This document shows, in pieces, positions 31,243 to 42,845 of a stretch of DNA of 64,000 nucleotides. Source of the DNA: Myxocyprinus asiaticus (lineage: Eukaryota > Chordata > Actinopteri > Cypriniformes > Catostomidae); contig NC_059358.1 of NCBI RefSeq assembly GCF_019703515.2, forward strand, positions 50,052,594 through 50,116,593. The letters run 5' to 3'. The notes beneath the pieces are model-generated. The model had not been told where the DNA came from, made no database searches, and was given only the letters and a program-made list of their open reading frames with translations. The position numbers were made by a program, and so were the translations under genes. The first letter of the stretch is position 1, and the number at the start of each line of letters is the position of its first letter.

Positions 31243-33840
31243 ATGGGGAGCAGAAAAGTGTTGGGCCTCATGTATTCAGATAGAAGACAAAGGCAGGCCT
31301 AACATAGTCGTAAAAACATAACTCAAGCCCCCACCTTCTAAGTCGTAAATCTTACTGATAAAAATCGCGCCAAAATCAAACAAAAGGAGTCCAAAACAGA
31401 ATACAAATCCATGAAGCCTTTCTCACTAAAGGATCGAACTCTCAACTCCTATTGAATGAGGCACACAACAGAACGTCCCTCAAACATGACATCATCAGGA
31501 GTTGAAATACCTCTGAAATGCTTCCAGAATTTACTTCCAGCGACTTTGTTCACCGAATATAGATGTAGCTTTTTTTGCTGCTCTCCGGTGCAACCCCGTG
31601 GCACAAGGAAGTAATGTCCGACTTGAAACTGTAGCCATACAATCTCCATCTCGCTGGACGAGTTGAGATTACTCTGTGTTCAACCAAACACTCTAACGGA
31701 TCCGAAGGAGACCGCCGAGCAATTCGCATCTTCATCCGTTTGCCTACAGAAGTGAAGAGATTAAAGATTTCTCTTCCATCTTCAATCAAGTCGACATTTC
31801 TGAGTTCTCCGCCAGCCCGCTGAGAATCAACAGCCGTACCGCCCGCCGATAGTGTGAGGAAATGGCCTCACGTCATCACCCGAGCCTCAAGGAACCGGGT
31901 CAAAGTTAAAGGATGGAGGAAAACACATTCTACCTGTGTCCTCATGCGATTCAAGTAAGAGGTTACGTCTGGGCAGAGATAGAATATTATAGCGTGTTAT
32001 TCTTGTGTTTCAAGGTTTTTGCTTGTACAGTTTACGGACCGCCATGTCCGCTCATTATTAATACTCAAGGTATTAATTATCACAAATTTGTTTTGCTGTA
32101 TTGTGGTCCAACAAAATTGGATTGTGCAATTTCGCCATCACGGGTGAGACAGAAACTGAGTTCATCCATTAAAGAGTCAAATAACGCAGGACTTTTAAGA
32201 GCCCCGCTCGTAAAACCGCGTCTCTGAGTGATGAACACAGCTGCCTTTTCTCCCGCTATCGCGAAATCGGCTTTAGGGCTGTCACTTAATCATCTCTCTC
32301 TCTCTCTCTCTCTCTTACTAATCACACACACACTGTCATACACACACACCTTATGTGTTATAGGATTATTTTGATTTCCATATCTAATCATATCACTGTT
32401 TAGTTTGTAGTTGTAAGTCGGAAGTTTATTGACTGCATTGTATTAATTATTAATTGATATTACTGCATAAATAAACTTTGTTTATATTACAAAGAGAAGT
32501 GTTTTGGTTTGTTTTGCATACGCCTGTGTCATGCTGACGGGACGTCAGTGCTCGGATTCAGACCTTCATTCATTGTTTTTTTTTCCCGAAATCGATATTC
32601 TTCGGATGTCGATTTTCCTAAGAAAACAATCTAATATTGAGACTGTTTTACTATTCGGTTATTAGTCCCTGATTTCAGGGTGGTGCCCCGTCAATGTTAA
32701 TCCTTATTAATATTCTATTGATTTTTGATAATTGATAATTATCTTTGATGATTGTTGAATTTGAATGATCAATAAGCTAGTGTTAATTTTAATTAATGTT
32801 TCATCGATGTTAATAATTAACGATTATCTTTGATAACTGTTGATTTTAAAGGATTAAAAAAGCTAACATTGATTCTCATCAATGTTCTATTGATTTTAAT
32901 AATTATAATTATCTTTGATAATTATTAATTGTTGCTAATAACCAAACTTACTCCTAAACGTAGCACACTACATTTACTGGAGCCCCATATGAGGTTTTAA
33001 TGAGTTAGATTCAATTGATTAATTTAAATATTAATTAATAACTTTTCTGATAGTAACACTGATCTAAACAACCAGTAAAGCCCAACAAAAGAACTGTCAA
33101 AAGACCTGCGTAACAAGGTAATGGAACTTTATAAAGATAGAAAAGGATATAAAAAATATATCCAAAGCCTTGAAAATGCCAGTCAGTACTGTTCAATCAC
33201 TTAAGAAGTGGAAAATTCGGGGATCTCTTGATACCAAGCCAAGGTCAGGTAGACCAATAAAGATTTCAGCCACAACTGCCAGAAGAATTGTTCGGGATAC
33301 AAAGAAAAACCCACAGGTAACCTCAGGAGAAATACAGGCTGCTCTGGAAAAAGACGGTGTGGTTGTTTCAAGGAGCACAATATGACGATACTTGAACAAA
33401 AATGAGCTGCATGGTCGAGTTGCCAGAAAGAAGTCTTTACTGTGCCAATGACACAAAAAATCCCGGTTACAATATGCCCAACAACACCTTGACACACCTC
33501 GCAGCTGCTGGCACACTTTAATTTGGAGTGACGAGACCAAAATAGAGCTTTATGGTCACAACCATAAGTGCTATGTTTGGAGAGGGGTCTACAAGGCCTA
33601 TAGTGAAAAGAATACCATCCCCACTGTAAAGCATGTTGGTGGCTCACTGATGGTTTGGGGGTTGGGGGTTGGGGGTTGGGGTGGGGGGGGTTGTGAGCTC
33701 TAAAGGCACCAGGAATCTTGTGAAAACTGATGGCAAGATGAATGCAGCATGTTATCAGAAAATACTGGCAACTATTACAAAAGAATGCACGCTGTCATTG
33801 ATGCTAAAGGGGGCAATACACAGTATTAAGAACTAAGGGT
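31243..33840 (+). pseudogene. Tc1-a transposase, split and decayed
   Basis: Starts MGSRK at 31243-31257, is interrupted by LTR B, and resumes at 33088 with ELSKDLRNKVMELYKD. The N-terminal paired-like DNA-binding domain is readable (MPVSTVQSLKKW, GSLDTKPRSGRPIKIS), followed by the second helix-turn-helix (ATTARRIVRDTKKNP, VVVSRSTI) up to a stop at about 33384. The first catalytic aspartate lies in IWSDETKIELYG (about 33522). After SLMVWG the sequence is replaced by a G-rich repeat (33651-33692), and the second and third catalytic residues are not recognisable. It would cut and paste at TA sites; this copy cannot. Confidence 0.85.
31259..33087 (+). mobile_element. Long solo LTR, copy B (1829 bp)
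   Basis: TGTTGGGC ... GCCCAACA, a perfect 8-bp terminal inversion, flanked by AAAG (31255-31258, 33088-33091). The undisturbed site GCAGAAAAGAACTG exists at about 59731-59744 in Tc1-b. AATAAA at 32470-32475; (CT)n near 32293. Collinear with copy A over its whole length, with small indels. Confidence 0.85.
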
Positions 33841-34042
33841 ATGCAGACTTTTGAACAGGGGTCATTTCATTTTTTTCTTTGTTGCCATGTTTTGTTTTAT
33901 GATTGTGTTATAACCTACAGTTGAATATGAATCCTGTAAGAAATGAAAGAAATGTGTTTTGCCTGCTCACTCATGTTTTCTTTAAAAATGGTACATATAT
34001 TACCAATTCTCCAAGGGTATGTAAACTTTTGAGCAAATGCAC

Positions 34043-34200
34043 ACATACATACACATACATATATACATATACATACACATACATGTATGTGTGTGTGTGT
34101 ATATATATATATATATACATACATACACACATACATACATACATACATACATATAGTACATACATACATACACACACACACACATACACATATGTAGTGC
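34043..34200. repeat. (CA/TA/CATA)n microsatellite
   Basis: Compound ACATACAT, TGTGTG and TATATA arrays. Tyr/Val/Cys-rich open frames across it are artefacts of the repeat. Confidence 0.9.
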
Positions 34201-34283
34201 AAATCTAAATACAAATCGTTTATATACAGTGCAAGGGAATGTAATGGCAGAAGAGGTAGGATGTGTTGGATAATAAAAAATGA

Positions 34284-36120
34284 CTAAGCTGTGTATTGCA
34301 CATTAATTATTGCTCTAAGGGGCAGTTTTAACTGTTCATGAGATGGATAGCCTGGGGGGAAAAACTGTTCCTGTGCCTGATGGTTCTGTTGCTCAATGCT
34401 CTGAAGCGTCGGCCAGAAGTCAAAAAGGTAGTGGGCAGGGTGAGTGGGGTCCAGAGTGATTTTTCCAGCCTTTTTCCTCACTCTGGAAGTGTATAGTTCT
34501 TGAAGAGAAGGCAGGGCGCAACCAATAATCCTCTCAGTAGTCCGAACTGTTCTTTGTAGTCTTCTGATATCTGATTTCATAGCTGAACCAAACCAGACAG
34601 TTACTGAAGTGCAGAGGACAGACTCAATGACTGCTGAGTAGAACTGTATCAGCAGTGCCTGTAGCAGGTTGAACTTCCTCAACTGGCGAAGGAAGTACAA
34701 CCTCTGCTGGGCCTTTTTCACGATGGAGTCAATGTGGGTCTCCCACTTCAGGTCCTGTGAGATGGTAGTGCCCAGGAACCTGAATGACTCCACTGCTGCC
34801 ACAGTGCTATTTAGAATGGTGAGGGGGGACAGTGTTGGGGGCTTCCTCCTAAAGTCCGCAATCATCTCCACCGTTTTGAGCGTGTTCAGCTCAAGGTTGT
34901 TTTGACTGCACCAGGATCTGTTTAACCTCCTTTCCGTATGCAGACTCATCGTCATCTCGGATGAGGCCGATAACAGTCGTCTGCAAACTTCAGGAGCTTG
35001 ACAGAGGGGTCCATGGCGATGCAGTCGTTGGTGTAGAGGGTGTAGTGGGGAGAGCACACATCCCTGGGGGGCACCAGTGCTGATTGTACAGGCGCTGGAA
35101 GTGAATTTCCCCTGTCTCACAAGCTGCTGCTTGTCTGTCAGAAAGCTGGTAATCCACTGACAGATAGACATGGGAACAGAGAGTTTGTGTAGTTTAGTCC
35201 AGAGAATAGCTGGGATGATGGTGTTGAAAGCTGAACTGAAGTCCACAAAAAGGATCCTTGCATATGTCCCTGGTCTGTCCAGATATTGCAGGATATGATG
35301 CAATCCCATGTTGACTGCATCATCCACAGACCTGTTTTGCTCGATGAACAAATTGAAAGGGATCTAGAAAGGGTCCAGTGATGTCCTTCAGGTGGGCCAA
35401 CACCAGTCTCTCAAATGACTTCATGACCACAGACATCAGGGCGACAAGTCCGTAGTCATTAAGTCCTGTGATTTTTGGTTTCTTTGGGATGGGGATGATA
35501 GTGGAATGTTTGAAGCAGTATGGGACTTCAAACTGCTCCAGTAATCTGTTGAAGATCTGTGTGAAGATGGGGGCCAGCTGGTTAGCAGAGGATCTAAGAC
35601 ATGCAGGTGAAATGCCATCTGGGACCTGTGCTTTCCTTATCCTTTGTTTTTGAAAGACACGGCACACATCATCTTCATATATCTTAAGTGCAGTTTGAGT
35701 AGCAGGAGGGGGTAGGAGGGGGGTTGCAGGAGGTGTTGGTGTTTGTGTGAAGTGAAGGTCAGAGTGGGTGTGGGGTGTGAGATTGGGCCTTTCAGATCTA
35801 CAGTAGAACACATTCAGGTCATCAGCCAGTTGTTGGTCCACCACAGGGTTGGGGGTAGGAGTCCTGTAATTCGTAAGTTGTTTTATGCCACTCCACACTG
35901 ATGCAGGGTCGTTAGCTGAAAACTCGTTTTTCAGCTTCTCAGAGTATCTTCTTTTAGCCACTCTGACTCCCTTATTCAGTGTGTTCCTGGCCTGAATGTA
36001 CAAGACTTTATCCCCAACTCTGTAAGCATCCTCTTTGGCCTGACAAAGCTGCCTGAGCTCTGCTGTAAACCATGGTTTGTCATTGTTAAATGTTAAATAA
36101 GTCCTAGTAGGAATGCACAT
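34284..36120 (-). pseudogene. Rex1 reverse transcriptase
   Basis: Two overlapping minus-strand frames (36120-35320 and 35351-34284). Motifs: KHSTIIPIPKKPKITGLNDY (about 35510-35450), MKSFERLVLAHLKD (about 35425), FVDFSSAFNTIIPAIL (about 35250-35205), STGAPQGCVLSP (about 35085-35050), a catalytic FADD at 34987-34976 that is put out of frame by a small deletion right after it, NNLELNTLKTVEMI (about 34905-34865), and KKAQQRLYFLRQLRKF (about 34720-34675). RT would extend cDNA at the target nick. The frame change near 35340 and at the FADD box inactivate it. Confidence 0.85.
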
Positions 36121-37068
36121 ATCCTCACAGAAACTGATATATGATGTAACAGTATCTGTGAGCTCATCCAGATTGGTGTCTGCAGCTTCAAAAACACTCC
36201 AATCAGTGCAGTCAAAGCAGCTTGTAGTTCCAGCTCTGCTTCATTGGTCCATTTCTTTACAGTCCTTACTACAGGCTTAGCAGATTTTAATTTCTGTCTG
36301 TAGGTTGGAAGAAGATGAACCAGACAGTGATCAGATAGTCCCAAAGCTGCTCCAGGAACAGAGCGATATGCATCCTTTATTGTTTTGTAGCAATGATCCA
36401 GTATATTTCTGTCTCTGGTTGGGCATGTAATGTGCTGTTTGTATTTGGGCAGTTCACGTGTGAGATTTTCTTTGTTAAAATCCCCAAGAATAATAATAAC
36501 TGAGTCCGGGTATTGTTGTTCTGTGTCTGTGATTTGATCAGCCAGATGTTGCAGCGCGGCATTCAAACACACGTTTGGCACAATATACACACTCACCAGA
36601 ATAAACTAGGAAAACTCCTGCGGTGAGTAGAAAGGCTTACAGTTAATAAAGAGCGCTTCCAAATTAGGACAGCACATCTTCTTTAACGTTGTTACATCTG
36701 TACACCAACTTTCATTGATGTAAAAGCATGTTCCACCACCTCTCGTTTTCCCTGTTAACTCCGCGATGCGATCCGCTCTGAACAGCTGAAACCCTGGCAG
36801 ATGTAACGCGCTGTCCGGAATGGCTTCACTCACCAGGTTTCTGTGAAGCATAAGGCAGCAGAGGTTGAAAAGTCCTTGTTTGTGCGGGTGAGGAGATGTA
36901 GTTCATCCGTTTTGTTAGAAAAGAGCGGAGTTTCGCAATATGAATGCTTGGCAGTGCTGTTCGCAAGTCACACCGACGGAGCTTGACCAGCGCGCCTGCT
37001 CGTCTCCCTCGCATGCGTCTCAAAGCGCGATTAAACAACACAGCCGCGCCTCCGACTAAAATGTCCAA
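36093..37068 (-). pseudogene. Rex1 endonuclease and N-terminal region
   Basis: Reads from 37068: a basic N-terminal stretch (RRMRGRRAGALVKLRRC), then PDSALHLPGFQLFRADR and KTRGGGTCFYINESWC (about 36800-36700), YVIPN-type text at 36590, VIIILGDFN (about 36495-36465), NILDHCYKTI (about 36400) and LSDHCLVHLLPTY (about 36345-36300). These are the endonuclease signature blocks of Rex1-type LINEs. A stop separates the pieces near 36600, and a frame change occurs near 36840. Confidence 0.8.
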
Positions 37069-37859
37069 AAAAAAATGTCCATATATTCAAAATCTGGGAA
37101 AAGATTGATTGGTATATGCTGTTGAATGTTCAGCAGTTCGTCTCTGGTAAAACTGACTGGAAAAAGATTATTAAACACAGGACAAACAAACAAAAACTAC
37201 AAAACAATAGGAGCACTCCACACTGAGGCGGCCATCCGCGGCGCCATCATGATGTATAAATGCTCATGTGACCAGTGTTTGTTGGGTGTCGGGTGGGGTA
37301 GTGGTGGGGATTAAATGTTGATTCCATGTATTTATGTTTTGTTTTTCGTGTCTATGTGGGAATCACATAAGACACATTAACATTAGGGTAATGTTAATCA
37401 TAAAAATTACCCTAATCACTAATGTGGATATAAATGTGGTCAACTTTAAGAGACGGTTAGATGTGCTCCGAAGTGAAATCATCACTTCAGCTCAGGAATT
37501 TAGCATCGCGCTCAGGTTTAGACTATAAATAAATACATGGGAATCATTACGTGTCAGTTGTGTGATACATTAATATAGACATTTCAAGAAGTGGAAAGTG
37601 TATATGATGTAGTATCTTAATTAATGTTACACTTGACAAACTCCAGACGTGCACAATTAACAGAGACAGCAAATAGAGTCGAGACCACGCCCATCCGATC
37701 TGAAATCACAACGTGCACATTTTCATTCATAAGGTTTACACTTTAGAAATATTGGCTGCACTGATTCATAAATTCTTTGTAATTTTGGATATGTTTATTT
37801 AAAATGTCTCTATCCTTGTGCTTTTTGGATAATCAGTCATACAAATTTTTGTTTATATT

Positions 37860-37950
37860 ATTCGGATGAATCCGCTATTCGTTTTTGAAGTCATTATTCG
37901 TGCCTTTCCGAATCAGGTATTTGGCTTCGGGCACATCCCTATTGGCTATG
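37860..37950. repeat. Fragment of a dispersed fish repeat
   Basis: CGAATCAGGTATTTGGCTTC followed by GGGCACATCCCTA resembles the end of a non-autonomous DNA transposon common in fish (end TAGGGATGTGCCC on the other strand). Only one end is seen, so class is uncertain. Confidence 0.35.
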
Positions 37951-39799
37951 TACCTGTAAAAACCCTTACGTCCTGTTCCAACAGGAAATACATCAAGACA
38001 GGGAACACTGTGCTAGTAAAGTCACTTCATGGGGTCTTTTATTCACTTTAATCACTTGTAATCATTGCATTATTACTTGTTTTTTTACCATTTTCTTTGT
38101 TGTGCTTGTGAACAGTTCTTAACTGCACTACCATGCTGAAAAGTTGCATGCACTCAGGTACTGGCAGATATGAACACATGAGCAGGCTGTGTATTCATGC
38201 ATGAGCTAAATAATAAACAGATGGTAGTCACAGCACCCGCAACAACAAAAGAAGCCAAAAATCAAATGATAGCGCATTAGTGAGAAGATACAATTTGGAG
38301 GTCAAACTGTAATAGTAACCTTTCTCTGTGCAAATTGAAAATTAACCTTTGGGCCATTGAATCATTCACAGCTGAGGCTGTGTGGGATGCAGAGCAAACA
38401 CGTCTGCTCCCTGCAGACAATGCAAAGGACAGGGGGGGTCGCATAATGATGACAAATAATCATATTTATTACCACAGGGGATTCTGTGCACTTCTCATTA
38501 CGCTACTAACACCAGATAGAGGGAGAGAGAGATCACTAGAGGCAGAGATGTGCAGTTCTCAAAAATGAAAGTGGATAAACCCATATCTCCTCACACTGAA
38601 CTTTCTTTGGAATCTACAGTATTCACAGGTACACCATTAATATACAAAGTGGATGGGGAAAAAAAAAAACATAATAATCAGTCAAATGGTCATTTACGTG
38701 CTGTGATAAATTGCATTTATATTTTGTTAATCACTTTCTGAAACCTTATACTTAAGTATTATTAACCTTTTGATGATCAATAATTAAATGTTATCTATCT
38801 GAAGGATTTATACACCCATGTTAATAAGATAGGACCCAACTATGTCTCCCGCTTTTTATATGAATGAATTGTGATGAATTCATAATGAACTCTTGTCCCT
38901 CTTGGTCTGATTGCACAGTATTAAGAATTATTCCATGCTTAATGCACTGTGTGAGAAAGTCCTGTAATTTGAACCTTGTCATATTTAGCAGCTGTCAGCA
39001 AAACTAGCACTGTACTGGGGCATGTCAGACCATAAAGTGGCCTATTCATTATGATAATCTCATTAGTTAAGATCTGTTAAGTAGAGACTGGCTTTAATGC
39101 ATGCTTTTCCTAATTCATTATTGACCTTAAATAGGTTTGGGTGAATCAGAAATCTTTGTGAAAAGATCTGTTAGCATGGTCTTTCATAGATTAGACAACA
39201 GACACATTATCCAAATTACATATTAATCCATTTTTGCATCTCAGGGTTATTGCTGTTAAAGTTGTGACATAAATTGAAGTTTGACATTTGACCCTAGTGG
39301 CGACCTCTTTACCAACTTGTAACACACATTGCAATTTTACAAAGATCTTAGGGGGGAAAAAGGGCAGGTTATTGGTGCTGTTTAAGAGGCCACACTCGTT
39401 CTAATTATGTCTGCATTGCCATCTGCAAATGCTGTAAGAGCCCTTTTAGCATTGCTTCATATTTAATCATATTATAGTCACTTAGGGATAAGTATTAAAT
39501 ACTGTACATGACAGAACATTGGCAACAGACCCAAATGCTAATCTATTCCAAAGGAGAGAGAGAGAGATTTTTAGCAGCCACACTGATTTTTTTATGCTAG
39601 AGCATTTTTTTTATTCGATCCTATTTCCTTAAATCAGAGCCTTTCTGATATAACAATGGTTGCTGCTTACACAATGTTGAATGCATAAATACACAGCCAC
39701 ACAAAGAATTTGTAAGTCTTAAAAAAAGTTTATCCCAGGGGTTCTAAAACCTTTCTTTATTTTGACCCAGGAGCCAAATATGACATTTTGTGTTTCCCT

Positions 39800-39910
39800 G
39801 CACTAGGGCTGGGCGATATTGCTAAAAATATTATCACAATGTTATTTTTATTTGTTTATTTTTTTTTCATATTGTTTGATATCTATGTTTATCACGATAA
39901 ACATTTTGTA
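39800..39910. repeat. MITE-like 'GGGCTGGGCGATAT' repeat
   Basis: CTAGGGCTGGGCGATATTGC starts an AT-rich element with TATCACGATAAACATTTTGT near its middle, a dispersed repeat often seen in fish DNA. Inverted ends are not clear. Confidence 0.4.
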
Positions 39911-40011
39911 CTATTAATGGGGTAGGAAAGGCATTTCAGGTGTTTGTTAGACCTCAAGAATGAATGTAAACAACTTGTTAATTTACAAGTAAACTCCAGA
40001 GGGCAAGCTAC

Positions 40012-40490
40012 CTTTAAAGGAATATTTCAGGTCCAATACAAATTAAGCTCAATCGACAGCATTTGTGGCATAATATTGATTACCACAAAAATTTATTTTG
40101 ACATGCCCCTCCTTTTCTTTAAAAAAAGCAAACATCTTGGTTTCAGTGAGGCACTTAAAATGAAATTGAATGGGGCCAATTTTTGAACATTAAAATACCC
40201 ACTTTTTTCTAAAGTATAGCCACAAAACTTAAAAAATATGTGTGTAAACATTATTTTAGTGTGCTAAAATCACTTACTAACCTTTTCTGTGTAAAGTTAT
40301 AGCCAATTTTGCAATTCGTTGCTACGACAATATAATGTCAACAAACCCTAAAACCCTAAAATGACTGTAAAAATGATAATTTAAATAACTTTACAGCTCA
40401 AATAGTAGATGAGTTTTAACAGAAGAATTAATGCAAGTGCTTTTATTAAATTATAAGTTTCACATTTCTGCTTATAAACCCTAAAAAAAA
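40012..40490. repeat. Dispersed cyprinid-type repeat
   Basis: AAAGGAATATTTCAGGTCCA to the AAACCCT runs near 40345-40360 and beyond. I recognise this as a high-copy sequence of carp-family genomes (GGTTTCAGTGAGGCACTTA; TAAAATCACTTACTAACCTT). Probably a non-autonomous DNA element. Confidence 0.5.
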
Positions 40491-41170
40491 TTGCCCTAAC
40501 AGGGGTTAAACAATTTTTTGTGTGAGTGCTAATTCTAAGCACAATTATCATGTCAGTGCAAAGCACAAGTGGGTGTGGGTGGGAGTGTTTGCGCTATCTG
40601 TGGGTGTATGCCCGCAAACTGTGGGTGTATTGTATGTTAATTAAGTGGTACAACGTGCAATTTGATATTTTCCTGAGAAATAGGTCATTGCGCTAAGATG
40701 CCTGAGAAGCATGTCTATTCTCGGCACAAAGTCTAAACTCAGTTCCTGAATTTGCAGTTTGGGGATTCCACCAGCAGATGATATTAAAGAGCTATATATC
40801 ACTTTTAATACTAGCCATGACACAAATGGTCCATATTTCTATTCTTCTATGCATTACATACAGTCCATTTACACAACCGAATTCTTATAAATAGGCTGTC
40901 TTTATTAATAAAGATGTTGCTTGACAGGGAATGGGATATATCATATGACGCAGAAGATGCAATAACTGGAGAAAAACTTCAGAATTAAATGGCATTTGAC
41001 CGAGCCCATTAGCTAGTTGTGCATGCAATTTCACCTACTCACTTGCACATAGACTTAGTGCATGCTTGCATGAAAATATCAAAACTTCATGACCATGCCC
41101 ATTGAATTTGTATTAAGGATAGCATAGAGCTGCACTTAAAGGTGCAGTATGTAAGATTCAGAAACCCTTG

Positions 41171-41420
41171 TTCCCTCTCTGTCACTCACTCGATATTGTG
41201 TCGATGTAGTGACACTAGGGGTTCGCTCTTGAGAGCCCCAATCACCTTTGCTTTATTCAGAAAAGGCCAATGAAAATTGGTGAGTGGAATTTGCATGCCA
41301 CTCTCCACCCCAGACATACGGGTATAAAAGGAGATGGCGTGCACCACTGATTCAGACTTGTTCTTTGGAGCCGAGCGCATGTGTGTGTGTGTTCGTCCCG
41401 TCACCTTATCTTCTGCTGCT
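41171..41420. repeat. DIRS-c left terminal repeat and promoter
   Basis: GTTCCCTCTCTGTCACTCAC start, TATA box at 41323-41330 (TATAAAAG). Inverse of 45060-45377 from the CGACACAA block onward. Confidence 0.8.
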
Positions 41421-41555
41421 GGAATTTATGGCACATATCAGCCTCACACGGTTGAGTGTTGTGCTTCCCCTGGGTGCTTCAGTGGCTGAGCCACAGGTGT
41501 TAAAAGAGTATATTCCAAAAGAGTATATTTTCTCTTAAAGAGCTCACACAAACAA

Positions 41556-41978
41556 TTGGCGTCTTTTTTAAAGATGTCCTTTTGTCTTTGTGCTACTGGG
41601 TGCGGCCGTTATCTCTCCCCACCAGATGGTCATGAGATCTGTCTTGAGTGCTTGGGTCGCCAGCACGCTGAGGCAGCTTTCGTGGAGGGGTCACGTTCTC
41701 ACTGCGAGAACATGCCCATGATAACTTTGTGGTCACGGCTCTCTTCCTTCTTCATGAAGCAGAGAGCCACCGTGGCTGCTTCCCGACCTGGTCCGTCCTG
41801 GGTTGAAACTCAGGCGGCTGTGTTGGCGAGCGCCGCGGGCGATCTGAATGTGGATATGGGAGTATTTCCGCCGGCTCAATCCCCGCGGACCTCCCAGCCC
41901 CCAGCACGCTCGTTCTGCCCGGTAGAGTTCACGAGCGAGGTAGGCGGTCCGCCTCAGGGTGGATTTAATATCTCGTAA
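41556..41978 (+). pseudogene. DIRS-c gag N-terminal part
   Basis: 140 codons with a Cys/His pattern CATGCGRYLSPPDGHEICLECLG (residues about 12-34: C-x3-C ... H-x2-C-x2-C), the zinc-binding-like start typical of fish DIRS gag, and a HCENMPMITLWSRL stretch. It ends at a stop after GGPPQGGFNIS. The remaining gag and the whole RT are missing. About 130 bp downstream of the TATA region, consistent with being the first ORF. Confidence 0.65.
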
Positions 41979-42127
41979 TATCCCACTCCCACCCCTGGGT
42001 CAGCATGAGGTGGGTATCCTAAAATCGCCGGATACCTTCTGGGCTCCGGCACACAAATTGTCAATAAAAGAGCAGTTTCCTCATTCCCTGGCTCATTCTC
42101 ACACTCACACCCGTGACGGCCAGGCAC

Positions 42128-42236
42128 TGAAAGGGAACAAGACATTGTGTCCCTTCTGCTGCGGCACTGAACCCACCACTGACATGGGCGGGACTCTCTC
42201 TCGGCTCCTCAGCACAACTCTGAATGAGTGGTGCAC
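42128..42236. repeat. Misplaced DIRS terminal-repeat fragment
   Basis: GGGAACAAGACATTGTGTCC through CTCGGCTCCTCAGCACAA matches the start of the right terminal repeat (45085-45180) in the same orientation, but lies between gag and RNase H. This marks the deletion or rearrangement that removed RT. Confidence 0.75.
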
Positions 42237-42845
42237 GCATCCTCAGCTGTGGCCACACCGCTTGGGATGATGCATATGAGACCTCTTCAGCACTGGCTTC
42301 AGACTCGAGTCCCGAGATGGGCATGGTGCCGCGGGATATATCGCGTGGTCGTCACGCCGATCTGTCGCCGCTTCTTCAGCCCTTGGACCGACCTAGCATT
42401 TCTATGGGCAGGGGTTCCCCTAGAGCAGGTCTCCAGGCGCGTCGTGGTTATGACGGATGCTTCCAAGACGGGCTGGGGTGCTCTATGCAATGGGCACGCA
42501 ACCGCCGACTCTTGGACTGGCCCACGACTACATTGGCACATCAACTTCCTCGAGGTGTTGGCAGTACTTCTCGCCCTGCGGAGGCTCCGGCCATTGATCC
42601 AGAGCAAGCATGTGTTGGTCCGGACGGACAACACAGCGACGGTAGCGTACATGAACCGCCAAGGCATCTACGCTCCCGCTGCATGTCACAACTTGCCCGC
42701 CGTCTCCTCCTCTGGAGTCAGCAGCGCCTCAAGTCGCTGTGAGCCACTCACACCCCGGGTGACCTCAACACCGCAGCAGACACACTGTCATGACAGGTTA
42801 CGCTCCGGGGAGAGTGGAGACTCCACCCCCAGGTGGTCAATCTAA
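42237..42845 (+). pseudogene. DIRS-c RT thumb and RNase H
   Basis: Open through 42845. It begins in the RT thumb (SSAVATPLGMMHMRPLQHWL) and continues with the RNase H boxes VVVMTDASKTGWGALCNG (about 42445), FLEVLAVLLALRRLRP (about 42550) and VLVRTDNTATVAYMNRQG (about 42615-42668), containing the expected acidic residues D, E, D. A frame change near 42670 scrambles the last part. RT fingers and palm are absent. Confidence 0.8.

Larger units (their letters stand above)
30875..34042 (+). mobile_element. Tc1/mariner transposon (Tc1-a), interrupted by a long LTR
   Basis: Terminal inverted repeats: left AGTTGTGCTCAAAATTTTGC, right ending TTTTGAGCAAATGCAC. Transposase frame in plus orientation. The 1.8-kb LTR B (31259-33087) sits after codon 5 of the transposase. 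Without it the element is about 1.33 kb, shorter than a full Tc1 (about 1.6 kb), which fits a deletion in the C-terminal half. Confidence 0.85.
30597..37245 (-). mobile_element. Rex1-type LINE, nearly full length, with Tc1 in its 3' UTR
   Basis: Reading from 37245 leftwards: 5' region, endonuclease, RT, 3' UTR, and a tail at 30597 of ATTCTGATTCTGAT-type repeats typical of Rex1. The FSSAFNT motif in RT is the hallmark used to recognise Rex1. A Tc1 transposon (30875-34042) with microsatellite flanks splits the 3' UTR. Without it the element would be about 3.4 kb. Frameshifts occur at the catalytic box and elsewhere. Confidence 0.85.
37246..41170. other. Unassigned DNA with short dispersed repeats
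   Basis: About 3.9 kb with no gene I can support; open frames are short and compositionally random. Recognisable pieces are listed separately (37860-37950, 39800-39910, 40012-40490). Direct telomere-like or tRNA-like signals were not seen. Confidence 0.5.

Noticed and set aside
33915..34214. Open frames rich in Tyr, Val, Cys or Ile/Tyr across microsatellites (also 30630-30935, 59034-59394, 59974-60213)
   Set aside because: They are translations of (TA)n, (CA)n and CATA repeats with no conserved start or domain.
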